Positions 34,269 to 38,766 of a DNA stretch of 38,766 nt are shown piece after piece. Source of the stretch: an uncultured Clostridia bacterium (lineage in GTDB: Bacteria > Bacillota > Clostridia > Christensenellales > Borkfalkiaceae). The notes under the pieces were generated by a model, which worked only from the letters and a program-made list of their open reading frames with translations, made no database searches and was not told the origin of the DNA. The stretch is from positions 1-38,766 of the forward strand of contig CANQJF010000019.1 of NCBI GenBank assembly GCA_947624225.1, written 5' to 3'. The position numbers were made by a program, and so were the translations under genes. The number at the start of each line of letters is the position of its first letter. The stretch's first letter is position 1.

Positions 34269-35489
34269 TTATTTGAGGATCTTGGAGACGGCGCCGGAGC
34301 CGACCGTTCTGCCGCCCTCGCGGATAGCGAAGCGGAGGCCTTCCTCGATGGCGACGGGCTTGATGAGCTCGACCTTCAAGGTGACGTGGTCGCCGGGCAT
34401 GACCATCTCAGTGCCCTCGGGGAGCTCGATGGAACCCGTAACGTCCGTCGTTCTGATGAAGAACTGGGGACGATAGTGGTTGAAGAACGCGGTGTGACGG
34501 CCGCCCTCGTCCTTGGTCAGGACGTAGACTTGCGCCTCAAATTTGGTTGCGGTGGGAACGGTGCCGGGCTTGGCAATGACCTGCCCTTTCTCGATATCCG
34601 TACGGTTGATGCCGCGAAGAAGCGCACCGACGTTGTCGCCGGCCATAGCTTCGTCGAGCTGCTTATGGAACATTTCGAGGCCGGTGATGACGGTCGTGCG
34701 GGGCTTTTCGATGAGGCCGACGATCTCGGCAGGATCACCGACGTGCGCAACGCCTCTCTCGACACGGCCCGTAGCAACGGTGCCACGGCCGGAGATGGTG
34801 AACACATCCTCGACGGGAAGCAGGAAAGGCTTCTGGTCGTCGCGGGCAGGGGTAGGGATATAGCTGTCGACTGCATCCATGAGTTCGAGAATGCACTGGC
34901 ATTCGGGAGCAGCAAGGATCTCGCTGTCGGGAGCGCCACTGGTGGCCTTTTCGAGTGCTTTGAGCGCGGAACCCTTGATGATCGGGATGTCGTCGCCGGG
35001 GAAGTCATACGAGGAAAGAAGCTCGCGGATCTCCATCTCGACGAGGTCGAGCAGTTCGGGATCGTCCATCTGATCGGTCTTGTTCAGGAACACGATGATA
35101 TAGGGCACGCCGACCTGACGGGCGAGCAGGATGTGCTCACGGGTCTGGGGCATGGGACCGTCGGTTGCAGCAACGACGAGGATCGCGCCGTCCATCTGGG
35201 CAGCGCCCGTGATCATGTTCTTGACATAGTCGGCATGGCCGGGGCAGTCGACGTGGGCATAGTGACGCTTGTCCGTCTCATACTCAACGTGTGCGGTGTT
35301 GATTGTGATACCGCGTGCCTTTTCTTCGGGCGCCTTGTCGATTTCATCATAGCGCATCTTCTTTGCCTGACCCTTGCAAGCCATAACCATGGTGATAGCT
35401 GCGGTGAGGGTCGTCTTACCATGGTCGACGTGACCGATGGTGCCGATGTTGACATGGGGTTTGGACCTGTCAAACTTCGCTTTTGCCAT
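34269..35489 (-). CDS. tuf: Elongation factor Tu
   Basis: 406 residues, full length. It delivers aminoacyl-tRNA to the ribosomal A site in the cytoplasm. The G domain has GHVDHGKTT (G1), RGITI (G2), DCPGHADY (G3), NKTDQ (G4) and GSALKAL (G5). Domains 2 and 3 are intact, ending in [15 protein letters not shown]. The ATG has GGAGG 10 nt upstream. It is the last gene of the str operon but has its own strong promoter and a structured leader in the fusA-tuf gap. Confidence 0.98.
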   Translation of the reverse strand: MAKAKFDRSKPHVNIGTIGHVDHGKTTLTAAITMVMACKGQAKKMRYDEIDKAPEEKARGITINTAHVEYETDKRHYAHVDCPGHADYVKNMITGAAQMDGAILVVAATDGPMPQTREHILLARQVGVPYIIVFLNKTDQMDDPELLDLVEMEIRELLSSYDFPGDDIPIIKGSALKALEKATSGAPDSEILAAPECQCILELMDAVDSYIPTPARDDQKPFLLPVEDVFTISGRGTVATGRVERGVAHVGDPAEIVGLIEKPRTTVITGLEMFHKQLDEAMAGDNVGALLRGINRTDIEKGQVIAKPGTVPTATKFEAQVYVLTKDEGGRHTAFFNHYRPQFFIRTTDVTGSIELPEGTEMVMPGDHVTLKVELIKPVAIEEGLRFAIREGGRTVGSGAVSKILK

Positions 35490-35527
35490 TGTTGTTTTCC
35501 TCCAAAATATATTTTTTGATAACTTTT

Positions 35528-35547
35528 TCCGCCGCTCGCGCGGCAGA
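35528..35547 (-). promoter_or_regulatory. GNRA-capped hairpin in the tuf leader
   Basis: In the tuf leader TCTGCCGC (35547-35540) pairs with GCGGCGGA (35535-35528) around a GCGA tetraloop, an 8-bp stem with one G-U pair. It is followed by AAAAAG, not T, so it is not a terminator. It may stabilise the 5' end of tuf mRNA. Confidence 0.6.
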
Positions 35548-35600
35548 AGCGCAGCTATCTATCAATTCAATGATATCAAGCTGGATCGCTTGTCCTCTCT

Positions 35601-35629
35601 ATTATAACCGATGTGCGTAAAATTTGCAA
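35601..35629 (-). promoter_or_regulatory. Strong internal promoter for tuf
   Basis: Minus strand TTGCAA (35629-35624), 17-bp spacer, TATAAT (35606-35601). The predicted start is near 35594, giving a leader of about 105 nt with one hairpin. It lets tuf be made in excess over rpsG and fusA. Confidence 0.85.
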
Positions 35630-35685
35630 TTACTTTACGAAACTTTTTACTAAAAATTTCCGCAAATCCCTGTTCTGGCCGCAAA

Positions 35686-37776
35686 TTATTTGTCGCCGTT
35701 GGGTCTCGCACGGTCTTTGACGATCTTTTCGGAGATGGAGCGAGGCACTTCAAAGTAGTGGTCGAACTGCATCGTGAACTGCCCTCTGCCCTGTGTGCGC
35801 GAACGGAGCTCCGTTGCGTAACCAAACATCTCCGAGAGCGGGATCTCGGCGTCGATGACCTTCGCCCCGTTGCGGTCATCCGTGTTTGTGATGCTGCCGC
35901 GGCGGGAAGAGATGTTGCCCATGAGATCTCCGAAGTAGTCCTCCGGCGTGATGATCTGCACTTTCATGATTGGTTCGAGGAGCACGGGCTTGGCCTTTTC
36001 CATTCCGTTTTTGAATGCCATGGAGCCCGCGATCTTGAATGCCATTTCCGAAGAGTCGACCTCGTGGAAAGAACCGTCATAGACCTCCACGCGGAAGTCC
36101 ACCACCTCGTATCCTGCAAGGAACCCGTTCTTGGCGGCCTCCTGGATGCCCTTGTCGATGGCGGGGATATATTCCTTGGGAATGGAGCCGCCCACCGTGA
36201 GGTCCTCGAACGCATAGCCTGCGCCGGGCTCCTGCGGGATCAGACGGATCTTGCAGTGGCCGTATTGGCCTTTCCCGCCCGACTGCCGCTTGTAGAGGCC
36301 CTCGGCTTCGACCGCGTTTCTGAACGTCTCGCGGTATGCGACCTGCGGTGCGCCGACGTTGGCTTCGACATGGAACTCGCGAAGAAGCCTGTCCACGATG
36401 ATGTCGAGGTGCAACTCGCCCATGCCCGCGATGATGGTCTGCCCCGTCTCCTTGTCGGTGTACGTCTTGAAAGTGGGATCTTCCTCCGCAAGTTTGACGA
36501 GGGCGAGCGTCATCTTCTCCTGTCCTGCCTTGGTCTTGGGTTCGAGAGAGAGCTGGATGACGGGCTCGGGGAACTCCATCTTTTCGAGCACGATGGGATG
36601 TTTCTCATCGCAAAGCGTGTCGCCCGTCGTCGTGTTTTTGAGGCCGACGATGGCGCAAATATCACCCGAGCAGATCTCCTCGATATCCTTGCGCTCGTTG
36701 GCGTGCATCTGGACAAGACGGCCCACGCGCTCTTTCTTCTCCTTGGTGGAGTTGTAGACATAGGAGCCCGCTTCGAGCACGCCCGAATAGCAACGGAAAT
36801 AGGCGAGCGAACCCACGAAAGGATCGGTCGCGATCTTGAATGCAAGGCCGGCAAACGGCTCGTCATCGGAGGTCTTTCTCTCCTCTTCCTCGCCCGTATT
36901 GGGGTTGGTCCCCTTGACATGGTCCACGTCTACGGGGCTGGGGAGGAAATGGATGACGGCATCGAGCAGGAACTGCACGCCCTTATTCTTATAGGAAGAA
37001 CCGCACAGCATGGGCACGGCCTCCATTTTGAGGCAGCGCGCACGGAGCCCTGCGATGATGTCCTCCTCGGACAGATCCCCCGCTTCGAAATACTTTTCCA
37101 TGAGTTCGTCGGAAGCGGATGCCGCCTCTTCGACCAACTTTGCACGGTATTCGTTGGCGAGGTCCATCATGTCCGCGGGAATGGGCTCCTTGCGGAAATC
37201 CTTTCCGAGGTCGTCATAATAGATCTCGGCCTCCATGCGGATGAGATCGATGATGCCCTTAAAGGTGGCTTCCTTGCCGATGGGCAGCTCGATGGGCACG
37301 GGATTGGCGCCGAGGCGCTGACGGATCATTGTCTCAACGCGGAAGAAATCTGCCCCGTTGATGTCCATCTTGTTGACATAGGCGATGCGGGGCACCTTGT
37401 AGGTGTCGGCCTGACGCCAAACTGTTTCGGATTGCGGCTCCACGCCTCCCTTTGCACAGAAAGTGGCGACGGCGCCGTCGAGCACGCGGAGCGAACGCTC
37501 CACTTCCACGGTAAAGTCGACGTGTCCGGGCGTATCGATGATGTTGAAGCGATAGCCTTTCCAAATACAGGTCGTGGCGGCCGACGTGATCGTGATGCCG
37601 CGCTCTTGCTCCTGTACCATCCAGTCCATGGTCGCCGCGCCCTCGTGGACTTCGCCGATCTTATGCGTCTTGCCCGTATAGAACAGGATGCGCTCGGTCG
37701 TCGTTGTCTTGCCGGCGTCGATGTGCGCCATAATGCCGAAATTTCTCGTGTGGTTTAAGTCGTATTGTCTTGCCAT
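35686..37776 (-). CDS. fusA: Elongation factor G
   Basis: 696 residues, normal length. This GTPase drives tRNA-mRNA translocation and, with RRF, ribosome recycling. [13 protein letters not shown] (G1), RGITI (G2), DTPGHVDF (G3) and [10 protein letters not shown] (G4) are present, and domains II-V follow intact, including the conserved [14 protein letters not shown] and the domain IV/V region ending in QFDHYFEVP. The ATG has GAGGGA upstream and lies 13 bp after rpsG, so the two are co-transcribed. No feature suggests the tetracycline-resistance paralogues (TetM type). Confidence 0.98.
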   Translation of the reverse strand: MARQYDLNHTRNFGIMAHIDAGKTTTTERILFYTGKTHKIGEVHEGAATMDWMVQEQERGITITSAATTCIWKGYRFNIIDTPGHVDFTVEVERSLRVLDGAVATFCAKGGVEPQSETVWRQADTYKVPRIAYVNKMDINGADFFRVETMIRQRLGANPVPIELPIGKEATFKGIIDLIRMEAEIYYDDLGKDFRKEPIPADMMDLANEYRAKLVEEAASASDELMEKYFEAGDLSEEDIIAGLRARCLKMEAVPMLCGSSYKNKGVQFLLDAVIHFLPSPVDVDHVKGTNPNTGEEEERKTSDDEPFAGLAFKIATDPFVGSLAYFRCYSGVLEAGSYVYNSTKEKKERVGRLVQMHANERKDIEEICSGDICAIVGLKNTTTGDTLCDEKHPIVLEKMEFPEPVIQLSLEPKTKAGQEKMTLALVKLAEEDPTFKTYTDKETGQTIIAGMGELHLDIIVDRLLREFHVEANVGAPQVAYRETFRNAVEAEGLYKRQSGGKGQYGHCKIRLIPQEPGAGYAFEDLTVGGSIPKEYIPAIDKGIQEAAKNGFLAGYEVVDFRVEVYDGSFHEVDSSEMAFKIAGSMAFKNGMEKAKPVLLEPIMKVQIITPEDYFGDLMGNISSRRGSITNTDDRNGAKVIDAEIPLSEMFGYATELRSRTQGRGQFTMQFDHYFEVPRSISEKIVKDRARPNGDK

Positions 37777-37789
37777 TTAGTCCCTCGAT

Positions 37790-38260
37790 TCAGAAGCGGA
37801 AGTGCGCGAACGCCTTGTTCGCTTCCGCCATTCTATGTGTATCTTCCTTCTTCTTTACGGAGCCGCCGGTGTTGTTGTAGGCGTCCATGAGCTCGCCCGC
37901 GAGCTTTTTATAGGTCTCGCGCTCGGAACGCTTTCTCGTGTTGAGCACGAGCCAGCGAATCGCAAGCGTCTGACGGCGCTCGGGCCTGATCTCGATGGGG
38001 ACCTGGTAGTTTGCACCGCCGACACGGCGCGCCTTGACTTCCACGGTGGGCGTGATGTTGGCGAGCGCCTGCTTGAAGATCTCCATGGGATCCATGTTCA
38101 TTTTCTCGCCCATCAGCGCGAATGCGTCGTACACGATCTTCTGTGCAACGCTCTTCTCGCCGTCGAGCATGATCTGGTTGATGAGTTTGGTGACGACCTT
38201 GCTTCCGTAAAGCGGATCGGGCAAGACGTCTCTCTTCGGGATTCTCCCTCTTCTCGGCAT
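37790..38260 (-). CDS. rpsG: 30S ribosomal protein S7
   Basis: 156 residues, the usual length. It begins [16 protein letters not shown] and ends [15 protein letters not shown], both diagnostic. S7 starts assembly of the 30S head by binding the 3' domain of 16S rRNA, and in Escherichia coli it represses its own operon by binding the rpsL-rpsG spacer. A strong AAGGAGG precedes the ATG. The spacer here is long and hairpin-rich. Confidence 0.98.
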   Translation of the reverse strand: MPRRGRIPKRDVLPDPLYGSKVVTKLINQIMLDGEKSVAQKIVYDAFALMGEKMNMDPMEIFKQALANITPTVEVKARRVGGANYQVPIEIRPERRQTLAIRWLVLNTRKRSERETYKKLAGELMDAYNNTGGSVKKKEDTHRMAEANKAFAHFRF

Positions 38261-38508
38261 GATTTTTGCCTCCTTTTAATAATCGTTTGGGTCCACAATG
38301 TGTGGGGTGGGGGCCGTTGTCCCCCGAGGGCTTTTGTAGCCGCCCTTCTTTTAAGCTATCGCTTGCTCAAAGAGTAGCGAATCTTCTCCCCCTTGCGGGG
38401 AATACTGCCTACCTTCATCGGGCTAAATGAATATTCCGAAAATAAGTAGGATCAATAGTGCAAATCCACATCGCGCTGCCGTTTGCGGCAGGCAAAACAA
38501 TATGGATT
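38261..38508 (-). promoter_or_regulatory. Long hairpin-rich rpsL-rpsG intercistronic region
   Basis: 248 nt without a gene. On the minus strand successive foldable elements are: AATCCATAT/ATGTGGATT enclosing CTGCCG/CGGCAG (38508-38463); CCCC-GCAA-GGGG, a GNRA hairpin (38400-38389); TCGCT/AGCGA (38380-38359); GGGC/GCCC (38345-38328); GGGGG/CCCCC (38325-38309); and CCACA/TGTGG (38305-38293). None has a T-tract, so they are not intrinsic terminators. No promoter is convincing. Confidence 0.6.
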
Positions 38509-38766
38509 TTACTTAGGGCGCTTTGCGCCGTACTTGCTGCGGGCCTGCTTCCGCTTTGCGACGCCTGCCGTATCGAGCGCGCCGCGGATGATGTGATAGC
38601 GGACGCCGGGCAGATCCTTGACTCTCCCGCCGCGGATGAGCACGGAGCTGTGCTCTTGCAGATTGTGGCCTTCGCCGGGAATGTACACCGTACCTTCCTG
38701 CTTGTTGGTCAATCTGACTCTCGCGATCTTCCGAAGCGCCGAGTTGGGCTTCTTGGGGGAAGTCGT
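38509..38766 (-). CDS. rpsL: 30S ribosomal protein S12 (C-terminal part, cut by window edge)
   Basis: 85 codons are visible; the 5' end lies beyond 38766. It reads [20 protein letters not shown], then [19 protein letters not shown] and [21 protein letters not shown], to a terminal YGAKRPK. S12 sits at the decoding centre. The lysines whose mutation gives streptomycin resistance (in PKKPNS and RVKDLPG) are both present, so wild-type sensitivity is expected. First visible gene of the str operon. Confidence 0.97.
   Translation of the reverse strand, partial: TTSPKKPNSALRKIARVRLTNKQEGTVYIPGEGHNLQEHSSVLIRGGRVKDLPGVRYHIIRGALDTAGVAKRKQARSKYGAKRPK

Overview
The window reads as a Bacillota (Firmicutes) chromosome, most likely an uncultured gut Clostridia-type organism. 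The grounds are the str operon order rpsL-rpsG-fusA-tuf, RNase J, a TrmR/TrhP tRNA-modification pair, strong GGAGG ribosome binding sites, TTGACA/TATAAT-type promoters, a GH51 arabinofuranosidase and very large secreted MBG/Ig-like repeat proteins. Assignment below phylum is inference. All genes I accept lie on the minus strand, so transcription runs from high to low coordinates.

From the right edge: 38766-34269 holds the str operon (partial rpsL, rpsG, fusA, tuf), with an unusually long hairpin-rich rpsL-rpsG spacer and a separate strong promoter for tuf. A small PH-like membrane protein follows (34189-33716). At 33600-33300 there is a perfect consensus promoter (TTGACA, 17 bp, TATAAT) followed by an RNA that contains a tRNA T-arm, a closed acceptor stem and a D-arm, in that order. 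This is the permuted tRNA mimic typical of YrlA-class bacterial Y RNAs. Its transcript appears to run on into a slipin/SPFH gene (33116-31980), which ends at a strong terminator. This Y RNA-slipin unit is the most interesting item in the window.

Next come a YihY/BrkB membrane protein (31763-30963) with an odd duplicated and foldable leader; a 1134-residue Ala/Glu-rich coiled-coil repeat protein (30767-27363); and an RNA-metabolism cluster (27257-22946) of RNase J, a small membrane protein, TrmR and TrhP. TrhP and TrmR should together make 5-hydroxyuridine and then 5-methoxyuridine at tRNA position 34. A Na/Pi cotransporter with a PhoU-like tail (22799-21117) and a probable arabinose-polysaccharide pair, GH51 arabinofuranosidase plus a secreted alpha/beta hydrolase (21026-18111), each have promoter or terminator signals.

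The left part is a cell-surface region. A giant secreted protein of about 3690 residues (17479-6410) has MBG repeats, a beta-solenoid-like region, InlB-type repeats and a C-terminal Hint (intein/hedgehog-type) domain. A 275-bp spacer with 21-bp tandem repeats follows, then a translationally coupled three-gene unit: zinc-ribbon ABC ATPase, ABC permease and a membrane-anchored Ig-like protein (6134-87). I see no phage, insertion sequence, CRISPR array, rRNA or conventional tRNA.
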